This document shows, piece after piece, positions 30,921-44,376 of a DNA stretch of 64,000 nucleotides; position 1 is the stretch's first letter, and every line of letters starts with the position of its first letter. Origin of the DNA: Portunus trituberculatus (Eukaryota > Arthropoda > Malacostraca > Decapoda > Portunidae); the NCBI RefSeq assembly GCF_017591435.1, contig NC_059303.1, positions 8,110,360 through 8,174,359 of the forward strand, given 5' to 3'. Position numbers and translations under genes: made by a program. A model generated the notes under the pieces. That model saw nothing but the letters and a program-made list of their open reading frames with translations, did no database searches and had not been told where the DNA came from.

Positions 30921-31339
30921 GAAAAATTAAGTATAGAAATAAAAAACGAGAATATTTAAAACCAAAATGAGATACACACCAAGAAAAAAAAAATCTCTAA
31001 GAGGATTAACTCTCAAAATTATGCAAATGAAAAGAGAGCGTGTGAAGAGAGAAAAAAAGACACACAGAGTACATTAAAGTGAAATATTCTGAAGGAAGGC
31101 TTGCAATATTATACACACCTGCATCTACATACACACAGAGATGCTTGCTATGAGGGAGAGAAAAAGGCAAGTCACAAAATAACATGAGTCAGTAGGAATG
31201 TCAAGGTCAAGATGGTGATGGTGGTGGTGGTGGTGGTGGGCAGTGAGAAGCCGAGGCAGGCAAGGTCATGGGAGGTGTGTGGCAGGTGTGACTATAGGAG
31301 GGCGGGAAGAAGAGACTCAGGAGACCCGCCACCAATGAA

Positions 31340-31700
31340 CAGCCTCCTGCTTCTCTGCCTCTCTGCCTTCCTTCCATCCTTGCCTCCCTGCCCTTCTCTG
31401 CCTCCCATCCCTTCCCTGCCTACCTGCCTCTCTGCCTCCCTGCCTCCCTACCTTCCTTTTCCTTCCTTGCTTCCCTTCTCTTCCATTCTCTGCCTCGTTG
31501 CCTCCTTGCTTCCCTGCCTCCCTGTCCTTCCCTGCCTCTCTTCCCTTCCTTGCCTCTCTCCTCATCCCTTCCCTACTACCCTATCTCCACTTTCCTTGCA
31601 TCCCTGTCTGTCTTCCCTTCCCTGCCTCTCTGCCTCCTTTCCCTGCTTCCTTCCCCTCCCTGCCTCCCTGCCTTCCTTCCTCTCCCTGCTCTTCTGTCAC
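31340..31700. repeat. CCTCCCTG/CCTTCCCTG minisatellite-like tract
   Basis: Degenerate repeats of about 8-9 bp ('ctgcctccctgc') over 350 bp; then a pyrimidine-rich tract without clear period to about 32,440. Confidence 0.85.
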
Positions 31701-31799
31701 TGCAGGAGCTCGGAGTGTCTAGCCGCCACCCGCAGGTCAGACAAGTTCTCCAGTGTTTGGCTGGTGATAACAAGCTTTTTACTTTATGGAGCTGCATGT

Positions 31800-32440
31800 T
31801 TAGTTGGTCTGTATATTTCCATCTTCATTTTCATTTTCATCGTTATTTTTTGTTGTCTATCTTTTCTCTCTTTTCCGTTTCTCCCATTTTTTTTCTTTTT
31901 TTTTTCCTCCAATCAGTTTCGTTTTCTTTTCTTCTTTTCTTCTCTCGTTTTTTCTTCTTCCTAATTTGTGGTTCTCCATAGTTTTTTTTTTCTGTTCCTT
32001 TTTCTTTCCCCCATTTACATTTCAAGCTTTCTTTGTGTTTTCTGTTTATCTTCGTTCCCTTTTTTTCCTTTCTCTATTTTTCATCCTCGCTATTTTCACT
32101 TTATTTTTACTTCTCCATCCTTTCCCATCCTTCCTTCCCTTTTCTTTTTCTTTTTTTCCCTTGCCATTTCTACTCCAAACTCTTTCTTCCATTGTTTATT
32201 TTCCCATTTTCTTTTTCCCATTCTCTTTTTATTTCTCTATCTCACTCGTTACTTTCCTTCGTGTACTTTTCTCTTTGCTTTATCAATTTTTCATTCCTAT
32301 TCTACCTTCTCTTTGTTGACAACGCATTTTCAATCCTTTTCTCTTTCTCCCTTTTATTTCTCCTTCGTCCTTCATGTTTCTTTTCTTTCGTTTCTCTTCT
32401 CCTTCCTTCTTTCTTTCATCATTTCTTTCAAGAGCGGAGC
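31800..32440. repeat. pyrimidine-rich (T/C) tract
   Basis: Mostly T and C on the plus strand, no perfect arrays. Open frames are compositional. Confidence 0.85.
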
Positions 32441-32519
32441 CGCCATGATCTAAACAAACAGTTCTTGCTAATACTAGGTGTGCGAGAGAGAGAGAGAGAG
32501 AGAGATGCACACACGCAAC

Positions 32520-32647
32520 GATTTTACTGACTGACTGACTAATTAAGTGCTTGTTGACTTACTGAGTGTTGACTGACTGATGACTGACATACCTACTGCT
32601 TGTTAAATGAAGTGACTGACTGGCTTATTTAGTGACTCACTAACTGA

Positions 32648-32696
<49 letters not shown>

Positions 32697-32970
32697 TGAC
32701 TGACTGACTGACTGGCTGGCTGTTGACTATTATCCATGTATGACTGAATGCTTGACTGACTCACTGACTTGCTAACTGCTACATATGTGTTGACTGACTT
32801 GACTGGCTGAGTCCATGATATATTGTTGATCACATGACTGACTGACTGATTGACTGATTGACTGACTGATTGACTGACTTTTAAATGAACTACTGATTAA
32901 ATGAATGAATGGTGAACAGAATGAGCGATTGACTGATTTATTAACTGACTGACTGGCTGACTGACGGACT
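32520..32970. repeat. (GACT)n/(GGCT)n tetranucleotide array
   Basis: TGAC and TGGC units over 450 bp; the perfect GGCT core is at 32,652-32,690. Confidence 0.95.
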
Positions 32971-33113
32971 GAATATTTGACTGACCCATGACCTTCTCAA
33001 TCACAAGAGTTGATCTTCTGGGAATGTGATAATAGAAAAAAAAAAAGAAAACAAAGAAAAGTGAAAGAAAAAGCCACAAACGTCACTCTTATCTAACGTC
33101 ACACAGAAATGCT

Positions 33114-33116
<3 letters not shown>

Positions 33117-33166
<50 letters not shown>
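33117..33166. repeat. (GT)n array
   Basis: About 48 bp. 33,240-33,520 beyond it is purine-rich. Confidence 0.96.
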
Positions 33167-33167
<1 letters not shown>

Positions 33168-33519
33168 CCCGAAAATAGAAGCAGATAGATGAATAAATAA
33201 ACGCCTCCGTGCAAAAGTAAACTAACCCTGGCATTTGGCGGGAAAACTAATAACGGAGAGGATACAGAAACACTTAGGAGAGGAAAAAGTCAAGAGGAGA
33301 AAGGAGTAGGAGATAGAAGATGGTGAAAAAAATACAAGGGGAGGTGGAAGAAGATGGTGCTAATGGAAAGAGGGAGATGGTAGTGAGTGTAATGGGAAGA
33401 TGAGGAAGGCGAAGATAATGACAGCTGAAGACGAAGGAAGAAGAGAAAGGAGAGTGAGGAGAAAAATAAGGAAGAAGATTTGAAAAGAACGAAACAGAAG
33501 GAAGGGGAAAATTGATATG

Positions 33520-33917
<398 letters not shown>

Positions 33918-34174
33918 TCCTAACTATTTTGTTTGCTTTGCACATTCCCTCTCTCTTCTACCGAGGTGGAAGTGAGGCGGCGGCAGGGCATTGCCTCGGC
34001 CACACTGGTCCACATAAGCTAGCACAAAATTACACAGACAGAAAGTTACGGTTATTCTTGGCAAGTTCTCGTGTTGTTGTGGGTTTTGTTCTGTACTGCT
34101 GTTTGAGTTTCGTGTCCAGTGATAAGCGTGCCATGGAGGGAGTTGCTGTTATCCTTAGCAAAAGTATGTGTTTG

Positions 34175-34388
34175 TTAACCCCTTCCATCCTGGGAGACAT
34201 TTTTTTCCTTGAGATTTGTGTAAGATTAGACCGTTTTATTAACATTAGGAAGAGTCTATGGAGGTCAGAAGATTAATGGCTACAGTCTCCACTGTTTTAA
34301 TCCCCACATGAGTTTCTGAAGCTGTATAAAATCACCATATAGTAATCAGAATGAATATGGAAACGCGTCATGGTACTGAAGGGGTAAA
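34175..34388 (-). mobile_element. TTAA-flanked MITE copy 8
   Basis: TTAACCCCTTCCATCCTGGG at the left, GGTACTGAAGGGGTAAA at the right. Confidence 0.8.
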
Positions 34389-34589
34389 ATTGTCACGATT
34401 ACCATTGTGGACTTCATCTGTTACTCTAATCTGGAGTTTTGAGTATCCAGGAAATGTATTAAGGAGGAAAGCCACGGATATTCTTAGTACACGTTAGGTT
34501 TCGTGGATTAGGTCTAGCACAGTGACTTTGGAGTGTGAGTACTCTGAAAATGTATGAGGGAGAGGGTTCTGGTTATGTCCTCCAAATGT

Positions 34590-34713
34590 TCTTAGGTTTA
34601 CGTGTTTTCCTTACTGTTATTTGTATTGTTGACCTCATCTATTACTTTACGTGTTTTCCTTAGTACTGTTATTTGCTTTTGTTGACTTCATCTATTACTG
34701 AGTGTGATTGTTT

Positions 34714-34782
<69 letters not shown>
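34590..34782. repeat. 55 bp two-unit duplication followed by (GT)n
   Basis: 'tacgtgttttccttactgtt' and 'tacgtgttttccttagtact' start two units ending 'catctattact'. (GT)n 34,715-34,782. Confidence 0.88.
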
Positions 34783-34786
<4 letters not shown>

Positions 34787-35119
34787 GTATAGCTTTACCC
34801 AAATTTTATGTAACCAAGCCATCACTGTAGTTGTTCTTCATCCCTCAAATCTCGCACCAGTGATCAGTACTCTATGTGCCTTCACGCGCTTAACCTTCAT
34901 ATAGCCAACACCAAGCAACCTCCGCCAATACTTCGAATACCTGCACGTATGAGTCACGTACAGAAAGGAGTGAGTGACGCTTGCCTTACGTACACAGCTA
35001 GCGGCACGTATATTTGTGTTCCTCTCATTTACATCTGTAGCGCCTCGGGTAAGACTGTTCACACCGTTCACACCGTTTCATTTGATGTAGCATGTGTTTA
35101 CTCGTGCTTTGGGTGAGTG

Positions 35120-35440
35120 AAGGAGAGGAACCCGAGCTGCGTGTCGCGTCTTGGGTGTGCTGGCCTGCGGTGTGTGTGTCGCGGCGGAGTATCTGGCGGC
35201 GATCGTGTGGTGTGTCGCCGGCGGTGTTACATCCCTGGCGTTGAGGTGCAGTTTTGCTACGGAGCCTGGTGTTGTGTGGTGTTGTGGTTACCTTTGCGGT
35301 TCCCCTTGTGTCGTATGTCTTGTTTTTTTAGTGTCGTGTTGAGTCACAAGGCGTTGCAGCATGGTGATACAGCAGTGCGAAGGGCTGTGTTGCGGGGGAC
35401 GAGTGTGCTGTCATGTGTGTGATGTGCTGTATTGAGTGAT
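35120..35440. other. CpG-rich unique stretch
   Basis: High local CpG ('gtgtcgcggcggagtatctg'). Frames on the plus strand are open but show no recognised protein motif. May be a promoter/first-exon region; unsupported. Confidence 0.2.
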
Positions 35441-35469
35441 TGTTTGAGTTTTTTTTTTTTTAGCGCTTT

Positions 35470-35975
35470 TCTGTTTGTATCTAGCATTCAACCCACTCAT
35501 CTATATTTTACCTACTTACTTACGTGTATCAGTAATTAAAACACATTCATATTTGTATCTCCATTGACACATATAATGCAACAATCACAAATCTCTTGCA
35601 TTGTCTGTATCTTCACTTAACATCAATCTACTCATTTATCTCTCCTAACCTACTGGCGTATCTACACCAGTAATGATACATTCATAACTATTAATATACG
35701 AATAGCATGCCTCTTCTTTACATTTCTGGCACTGTCTGTATCTATATCCACCAACCTCTCTACTTATGTGTCTGTTTTTCCCCGTATTCATCTATCTACA
35801 TCAGTAACCCATACCCTACACTCATGCGAGAGATATTCAAAATACTCCTCATGCATTTATTTCTGGGACCGTCTGTATCAATATTCACCAACATATCTAC
35901 TTATTTCCCTGTTTTCCCCTGCTTTTATCTATCTACATCAATAACCTATGCCCTACACTCATAAGGAGATGTTGT
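35470..35975. repeat. four-unit degenerate tandem repeat, about 130 bp
   Basis: Best units at about 35,712-35,830 and 35,852-35,970 share 'ctgtctgtatctatatccac' / 'ctgtctgtatcaatattcac' and 'atctatctacatcagtaacc'. Two older units precede. Confidence 0.88.
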
Positions 35976-36352
35976 TATCACTGCTTGCCACTGATGAGAC
36001 TGAGGTGACGCGAGGATAACGTGTCAGCGAGACGTAACACCAAGCTAGAGCGGTGGCTGTGCTTGTTTGTTGCCCTCCCTTCCTCCCTCCCTCCCTGCCT
36101 AGCTTGGGCGTCTTCGCAGTGACCTTGTCCCCGCTCAGGGTTGTCTGGCATTCCCCCTCTTCATTACCTGACGCCGCACTGCACTTCTTCCCTTAATTTG
36201 TGACATATTTGTTGGGCAGTATGATAAGAGGACAGGGTTGTGTAGGGGACGTGGCGGGGCGCGGGGCACTCAACAAGGCGGCGTGATGCAAGGCGGTGAG
36301 CGGCGGCCGGGGTGGGAAGAGAGCGAAGATCTTCAACATTCCTGACAGCTAA

Positions 36353-36718
<366 letters not shown>

Positions 36719-36999
36719 TTTAACCTGAGACCGGACCAGATCAACCTTGCTTATCGCCCAGCTAGCGTTTGACATCGATGTTTGCTCTCCAGATTGAGTT
36801 TCAAAAGCAATTATGTTATCTTAGCGAATCTGGGCCAAAGGGAAATCAGAGAGGCTTTTACATGTTGATAGGCTGTTGTTTTTCTTTTTTCTTTTTTTAA
36901 GTGTGTGTCTTTCTATTCATGAGGTAAAGATAGTGTGATATTTCAGAGCTTGCGATTGTATGAACTTTGTTATTTATACGAGGGATAGAGGCAAATTAA

Positions 37000-37120
<121 letters not shown>

Positions 37121-37427
37121 CCATCCCCTTTCCAAGTTTACGAATAATTGCTATGATTTTCTGCCCTAACAAAAAGCTGTTTAAGAAATAGTTTGTTAAA
37201 TATCAGAATCGTAATGTTCTTTATGTATCTTTAGCCGCACGGATTAAAACAACAACAACAACAACAACAACAAGACAGCAGCATGGCATTAGATAAGTTC
37301 TGTGTATTACGTGTCAGATTACCTAAGCAAGAAGGAAAAGCAAGACATGACAAGGGGCTGCAATGTTACACCAGACACGCTAACTAATCTCCAGCTGGTA
37401 ACAGGAAACAGGGCGGAGACACCTTAC

Positions 37428-37539
37428 CTTGCCGCGTGTTGGGGAGGGGCTTGGCGGGGGAGGCCTCTGTGTATGCTGCAGACACCACCACCACTGCTAC
37501 CACCACCACCACCACTGTCAGCTGCTGCAGGATCCTCAT
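37428..37539 (-). CDS. candidate first coding exon of a secreted protein (signal peptide)
   Basis: Minus strand. ATG in strong context (ccaccaccATGAGG), 37 codons plus one base, then a donor AAG|gtaagg. The peptide MRILQQLTVVVVVVAVVVVS is a typical signal sequence (basic residue, long Val core, Ser-Ala-Ala cleavage site near residue 22) followed by YTEASPAKPLPNTRQ. No homologue is recognised; a peptide hormone or small antimicrobial precursor would fit, but that is inference. The Val run comes from a GTG repeat, so chance is possible. The next exon was not found. Confidence 0.4.
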
Positions 37540-37622
37540 GGTGGTGGTGAGGAAAGTAATGACACACAGTAACTCGTCCGCTGTTGGCAGTGTTTTCTCT
37601 CTTCACGTTTTCTTTTCCTCAA

Positions 37623-37662
37623 ACTGAAGCAACTATTTTTGTTTTTCTCCGACAGCTTTTAT
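37623..37662 (-). promoter_or_regulatory. possible TATA/Initiator promoter for the 37.5 kb exon
   Basis: On the minus strand, ATAAAAG (37,662-37,656) lies about 30-35 bp before TCAGT (37,627-37,623), the arthropod Initiator consensus, with the ATG about 85 bp further on. Spacing fits a core promoter; not proof. Confidence 0.3.
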
Positions 37663-37899
37663 TATTACGAGTGTATAGTTCACTTTAATAATCACATCAA
37701 CACGCCAGACCTCTTTATAATTACTGTCTTTCGTTCATTTCAATATTAAGTATGCATGTACATTACATTACGATTAACTTGTGCATGTGTCTTTAATAGC
37801 GGTGTTCACTAGTGATAGTCGGGAGCCTCCAGAATATTGGTGGTTCCTCGAGCAACACTGTGCGGGAGATTAATGTTCCACCGAAGCTTCCATTCAGTA

Positions 37900-39110
37900 C
37901 TGGGGAACGACACGCGCGATGGGGAGGGAGAGGGAGCCCCACGCCACCCTGGTCACTGTTACTTCACCCTCTGACACTTGGTTCACAGGACACCTCTTTT
38001 CATACACACACGCACACACACGCACACGCACATACACACACACATACGCAGACAACCACACTACGGTCTCCCTTTATCTCTCCCGCGCCCCGCACGTGGA
38101 CCTATGCCAGCGCCACGCCTCAGCACACAGCATGAGTGTCAGTGTGTTGTGATCGCCTGCCGCCCGCCGCGTACTTATGAGGCAGGTGCCACGGTCGCCA
38201 CGCGCTGCCTAGCACTGCTGGAGGTCAGGGTTGTCTGCCTGGGAGTCTGCTCGTCCGCTGGAGTCACAGTACTTCCGCCTTCCCATTCCCGGAGTGTTCA
38301 CTGTAAAGACGTTCCTGAGCCGAGGATTTGTTCTTGGCAGGCTGGGGAATGGCGGTAGCTGGGATTACCTGCGTGGCGCCCGTGTCCCAGCCAGGGGTGG
38401 CCCGGGGCTGCTCGTGGTCAGCCTTGGACACAGCTGTCACTAGGGACACTAACTCCCTCCGGCGCGTACTGCTGTGTTCTGGATGGATCCCTGAAGTGCT
38501 GGATTTCCCTGTCAGGCGGGGCGAGTATCACCAAAAAGTTCCACACCCGAGGCGATGCTGTCACGAAGCTCAACGCAACTCTCAATCTTTATGAAATTGT
38601 GATAACAGTCATTTAAGTGTGTACCAGAAGCTGAGTGACAGAACTACAAAGTACAGTAGGCATAGAGCGATTTGACGTGGGCGTGGGTGGGAGGCAGAGG
38701 CGTGTGGGCGAGCAGGAGTGGGCAGGGAGTTGAGTTCAGTCACGACGCCAGGCTAGCCACGACGCGGCACTCCGTCCACCACCCTCGCCCAGGAAGCACT
38801 GACGACCCGCCGCCACTATTACTCACCCTGCTATGGCCTACCACTGCCAGCATCCTCGCGCGCGCCCTGCCCCTCCCACCCTCCCTGCTGCCCTGCTGCC
38901 CCTCCCTCACCCGCACGGAACCGCCACAGGAACCACCGGGAATCAACACAACCCTGAGTTACAAGGACGCTTCCTTAGTAGGACATGTTCTCATTCATAC
39001 TCGAGCATTTCACACCATTCATGCCCACCACTCAGGAGACTCAGGGCCCAACAGCGACACCTATGGACGGCGACCCGCGACTCTGACGTCACCATAACGT
39101 AATAAGAGTT
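37900..39110. other. GC-rich unique region without recognised gene
   Basis: Contains a degenerate CA/CG-CA run (37,998-38,048) and otherwise unique, CpG-containing DNA. Several open frames exist on both strands but none shows a domain, a signal peptide or matching splice sites that I could support. Confidence 0.3.
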
Positions 39111-39296
39111 GGAATCATTGATTGGTCAGTGCGGGAGGCCTCCAGGGTGACGTCATGGCCCATCTCACGACACCCTGACGCTGCCACTGTGAGCATGAAC
39201 CTGTACCACCACCATCACCACTACCACCACCACCACCGCCTCCGCCAATGCCCTCCCCTCCCATGTCCCTTAGAAAGACACCCGTGCAGCCCTCCA

Positions 39297-39437
<141 letters not shown>

Positions 39438-39621
39438 CTCACCCATATCACGTCCTATGCCCCTCTCTCATGCCCATTCTTTCACTCCTGCCATGCCTCT
39501 CCCTTCACATATCCCCTCTCTGACTTTTCCTTCCATCTCTCCCCAACACAAATCACACTCATGCAAACTCCATCCTTGATATTTCCTCTATCCACATAAA
39601 GTAATCTCTCCCGCATGAATT

Positions 39622-39641
39622 TCCTAACCTAACCTAACCTT
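39622..39641. repeat. short (CCTAA)n telomere-like motif
   Basis: CCTAACCTAACCTAACCTT: three units of the arthropod telomere repeat (TTAGG on the other strand). Confidence 0.7.
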
Positions 39642-39776
39642 GCATGGAAGGGAAATAATGTTGATGGAATGTTCTGGGAAATTTACCTCGAGGAATGTTA
39701 TGCAGCTCACGCCCTGCTCCCTTGCCTCCATGGTGATTCTGACGGATTTAAACCTCTACCTGTTATTCTGAATCCC

Positions 39777-39969
39777 TTAACTCCTTTTTCATATTCATTC
39801 TGCTTACTATTTGATAATTTTATACAGCTTCAGAAACCCATGTGGGGGATTAAAGTGATGAAGACTCTGGCCATTAATCTTCTGACCTCCATTGACCCTT
39901 CCTAATGTAGAAAATCTAATCGTACACAAATCTCAAGGTGAAAATGTGTCCCAGTATTGAAGAGGTTAA
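39777..39969 (+). mobile_element. TTAA-flanked MITE copy 9 (left end deleted)
   Basis: Starts TTAACTCCTTTTTCATATTC, lacking about 15 bp of the usual left terminal repeat; right end CAGTATTGAAGAGGTTAA. The internal blocks are intact. Confidence 0.75.
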
Positions 39970-40143
39970 CTGCGTCCTGTTCTTCAGCATCCCTCGCTAT
40001 CTCATCGTGCTTGACTTACCTCGGGGTCTTTCGTATGCGCCTCCTGTAGTATCTCTTCCCCTTCAGCACTGCACCTGTCCACTTCATCACCAACTGCATC
40101 TCTATTGGTTCTCCTCCCTACTCTATATCGTTTCACTATTTCA

Positions 40144-40146
<3 letters not shown>

Positions 40147-40195
<49 letters not shown>
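40147..40195. repeat. (GT)n array
   Basis: About 49 bp after MITE copy 9 and a unique stretch. Confidence 0.97.
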
Positions 40196-40196
<1 letters not shown>

Positions 40197-40389
40197 TGAT
40201 ATATTGTTCTTCTGTAGTGTTTTGAATAGTTTTGCAGTTGAAGAGATGTTAAAATTGATGTTTGATTTTTTATTATGTTCATTTATATTTTTTTTTTATT
40301 GTGTTTACTTATTTGTTTATTTATTCATTTTACTTACTGTCCTTTGAACGAAAACTAAGGACAACCAGAGTATCATAACGTTTAATTAG

Positions 40390-40391
<2 letters not shown>

Positions 40392-40487
<96 letters not shown>

Positions 40488-40578
40488 CCTTCTCCTCCTC
40501 CTCCTCCTCCTCCTCCTCCTCCTCCTCCTCCTCCTCCTCCTCCTCCTCCTCCTCCACCTTGGACAACCACAAAGATCT

Positions 40579-40618
<40 letters not shown>
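40392..40618. repeat. (CA)n, (CTC)n and (GA)n cluster
   Basis: (CA)n 40,392-40,486; (CTC)n 40,492-40,556; (GA)n 40,584-40,618. Confidence 0.97.
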
Positions 40619-40622
<4 letters not shown>

Positions 40623-40916
40623 TGCAATAAATCTGATTTTGTATTAAAGATAAGGTGGAGGAGGGATTGAGATAAAGGAAGGAGGAAGATGAGAGGTGGA
40701 GTGGAGGAAAGGAAGGAGGGAGGGAGCTGTGCACGTGGAGGGTCTTGACTGTGTTTACCTACCGTAGTGCTTGAGGGAGGGAGGGATGGATGGAGGGAGG
40801 GAGGGAGGGAAGTGGTGGGCAGGTAATACGGTCTTTTCTTAAGGATGTGGCAGGTTGAATTTCACTGAGTAATTTTATATTTATTCCTTTATTTCTTATT
40901 TATGTGTGTATGCAAA

Positions 40917-40947
<31 letters not shown>

Positions 40948-40965
40948 AAGGATTTCAGTAGAATC

Positions 40966-41002
<37 letters not shown>

Positions 41003-41004
41003 AG
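40917..41004. repeat. (GT)n and (TGTC)n arrays
   Basis: (GT)n 40,917-40,944; (CTGT)n 40,968-41,002. Confidence 0.95.
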
Positions 41005-41237
41005 GTATTTATGTATCAACTTATTTTGTTCATTAGTCTAAATATTTACCGCTTTTCTCTGTTTCCCTGGATTTCTTCTCTCTATGAGTTTATTTTTTTG
41101 TATTTATTTATTTAGATATTTAATTTATATAGTTTTTCTTTATTCATTTTTACATTAGCGTTTTACTTTTAATTTTCCTGATGCTATTTTTTTAGATAAG
41201 ATTTCCTCATCGAGACCCTGGCCATCAGAAAAACTAA

Positions 41238-41567
<330 letters not shown>

Positions 41568-41924
41568 CACACCTGGGGCTAGCGACAGCAGTGTGGCTAT
41601 ACAGGGGAGCTGCAGCCTTTGATACCCGTCACTGCCACACGAGACCCACCCAAGGCTGTGCCGAGGACGCACGTTGCGCAAGACTGTCCCCGTTATGACA
41701 ACAGTACACTAATGGGCCGCCTGCCGTCTTGTTTCAGAAGGTATTGGCGTTTAATTGTACGTAACGGTGTAATGTATAGTGTTGTCTGTATGTTTTTATT
41801 TATTTTTTTTTCTATTTTTTGTATTCTATCTCTTTATTTTCTTTATTTACGTGACTTATGGTTGGTTATGATTGTTTGTTGGTCTGTCTGTCTGTTTATC
41901 TGTTTGTTTTTCTTGTTCCACCAC

Positions 41925-42131
<207 letters not shown>

Positions 42132-42244
42132 CTTGAGTTACGAATACAGACAACGCAACTTCCTGAGGGTGGCACCAACGAGCACTCCACCAGCCAGCTA
42201 TCTCCACCTCTCTAGACTCCACGTGCTGCTGCTTGAGTCTTGGG

Positions 42245-42345
42245 TCTTGGCTGGGCGGGGCGAAGCTGACGTCTACGTGAGGGCGGGGCTGGGCGGGCGT
42301 GGGGTGAGGGGAGAGGGTGAGGGGAGCAGTGGTGGTGGTGCAGCT
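42245..42345. promoter_or_regulatory. GC-box-rich segment (possible promoter)
   Basis: Repeated GGGCGGGG / GGGCGGGCG motifs (about 42,254, 42,281 and 42,290) like Sp1/KLF sites, in an otherwise ordinary stretch. No downstream coding exon was found, so the assignment is weak. Confidence 0.25.
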
Positions 42346-42544
42346 GGTGTACTAAATGAGAACAGAAGCTGCAGTTGTCTCCGCAGGAAAAGAAAGCAAC
42401 CAAGTTAATTTTTTCTCGATCAGTTTCCTCCATGTTTCCTTTGGCGTTCCTTACGTGTGCTACTGTATCACTCGGGTTCCTCTGTCTAATAGTGGGAGTG
42501 TAAGAGCTCAGGACTGTGATTCTAGTTGGTTCTGGAATGGCTTT

Positions 42545-42705
42545 CAGTTTGCTCTAGGTTGATTTTAGTTAGTTTTGCATTGATTTTATTTACTTTGCAT
42601 TGATTTTAGTTACTTTGTGTTGATTTTAGTTTGCTCTAGGTTGGTTCTTGTTAGTTCTGGATTGATTTTAGTTCTAGATTGATTTAAGTTAGCTCTGGAT
42701 TGCAT
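42545..42705. repeat. minisatellite, about 22 bp unit
   Basis: Seven or so units like 'ttgattttagttagttttgc', with 'gctctagg' variants. Confidence 0.9.
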
Positions 42706-43050
42706 AACTTTCTATTATAATATGCAACAATTCACAACACTAAAAGCAACACATAGGATCTTTATAAGCGTCTACAAGGAAGGGGATAGAAAAGAAAATA
42801 TGTAATTTCTAGACGATGTTGTATTTGAAAGTGGATGTACAGGAGGAAATGGTGATCAAGGAAAGTTGTGCAAAATAACAGTGAAAGGATTTACATAAAG
42901 AAATACTATTCACGAATATTTTTTTTAGTTACATTAAGAAGAAAATAATTAATGTCTTAAGGAGGTACTGGTCATGAATTTTTTTTAGTGAGTTATAAAA
43001 GAGAATAAAGATTAGTAGAGTAACATAAAGTAATTCTATTTTCACGTTAG

Positions 43051-43404
43051 ACTCTTCAGTAATTTTGCAAAAACGAATACAAATGACGTCTTATCAAAAA
43101 GGAAAAGCTCAGTATATGTTAGACGAGTATTTAAAAGTTAGATTACCAAACGTTAGTAAAGAATAACGTGAAAATATGAGGAAAGGTAAGGCGAGCGTCT
43201 GCCGTACCGCCTCGCCTGTATGTTGTATGTTGCACTCTTAAGTAATTTTACAAAAGCGAATGAAAACTACGTCTTATAAAAAAGGAAAAACTCAATATAT
43301 GTTAGACGAGTATTTGAAAGTTAGATTACCAAACGTTAGTAAAGAATAACAAGTGAAAATATGAGGATAGGTAAGGCGAGCGTCTGCCGTGCCGCCTCGC
43401 CTGG
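43051..43404. repeat. two-unit tandem duplication, 183 bp
   Basis: 43,051-43,233 and 43,234-43,404 share 'atatgttagacgagtattt', 'agattaccaaacgttagtaa' and 'ggtaaggcgagcgtctgccg'. Copies differ by several substitutions and short indels. Confidence 0.93.
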
Positions 43405-43808
43405 GTCCAGTTGTAGTACGTGATGCCGGCAGTGTTTTCATCTCCATCCTCGAGGCATCAGTTTTCTCCTCAGCGGGCAGCGAGGGGCGGTATGGGCGGC
43501 TGGGTGAAGAGTCTCTCTCACCTCTCCTTCCCTCTCTCCGCCTTCCCTCCATCCTTCCCTCAACACAAACAAATATATAAGCAAACCGATTAAGGCAGGC
43601 TAATAAATACCTCACCACCAAAAACAAATTCCAGTGACCCCTTCCTGACCTCGGCTTGACCCCTGGGAGAGGCAGGAGTCGCACGAGAGGAAAATTAGAG
43701 ACCAGGCGAGTTTGAGGAGTCCTAGAGTTTATTTGGTCGCCTCCATTATGCCTTCTTATCCGCGGGTTCCTGTTTGGCAATGCTCTCCTTCTATTAAGTC
43801 ACCTTCCG

Positions 43809-43810
<2 letters not shown>

Positions 43811-43866
<56 letters not shown>
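43811..43866. repeat. (GA)n array
   Basis: About 55 bp. Confidence 0.97.
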
Positions 43867-43869
<3 letters not shown>

Positions 43870-44037
43870 TAACGTTCTCTTTCTCGACACCTATTTCCCT
43901 TTGATAAAAATATCCCCCTTTCCTGCATTTTTGTACCCTGATTTATTATTAATTTACGCGTCAAGGAGTCCACCCAACGGTACTAAAAATTATCAGAAAA
44001 ATTCTCCTTAATTAATATGCCGCTGTCAGAAGGGTGA

Positions 44038-44376
44038 TTACAAGAGAAGATTGCAAAAGTCTGCCAGTTTAGCTTTAAGGTGTCTCGATACTGCTCTTTT
44101 GAAACTGTTCAAGTTGAAGGAGGAAGGAAAACACAAACAGGTGGAGGATTACAAATATCAAAGTGGCAGCTAAAGGAATGAATGAAGAAAGGTATCATTT
44201 GATCCTTGCATTAGTGTGGTAAACAGAATCGGGATGAGAATAAACATAGACAGTCTTATACATCGATGACTCGGGAGAGAAGGCATGAAGTAAGCAAGTT
44301 TAGAAAAATGGCAATCATTGAAATAACGGTAGAGGATAGCAATACATGCAACATTACGTAGATGAGTGAGTGTCAA
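44038..44376 (-). pseudogene. decayed LINE reverse-transcriptase C-terminus
   Basis: Minus strand. HLRNVACIAILYRYF starts the match, a YSHPDSVYHTNARI segment follows in another frame, and FNLNSFKRAVSRHLKAKL ends it before a stop at 44,038-44,040. This order (RNVA..LFYRYF, SHP.SV, SFKR.VSRHL) is the C-terminal signature of a common arthropod non-LTR retrotransposon ORF2. At least two frameshifts break it, and no catalytic RT core is present. Family assigned from memory of the motif pattern. Confidence 0.7.

Noticed and set aside
32520..32970. Regulatory tetranucleotide array
   Set aside because: Looks like ordinary (GACT)n slippage; nothing in the flanks points to a gene it could regulate.
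38231..38594. Possible coding exon in the GC-rich 38 kb region
   Set aside because: Open frames exist on both strands but overlap each other, with no domain, signal peptide or matching splice pair.
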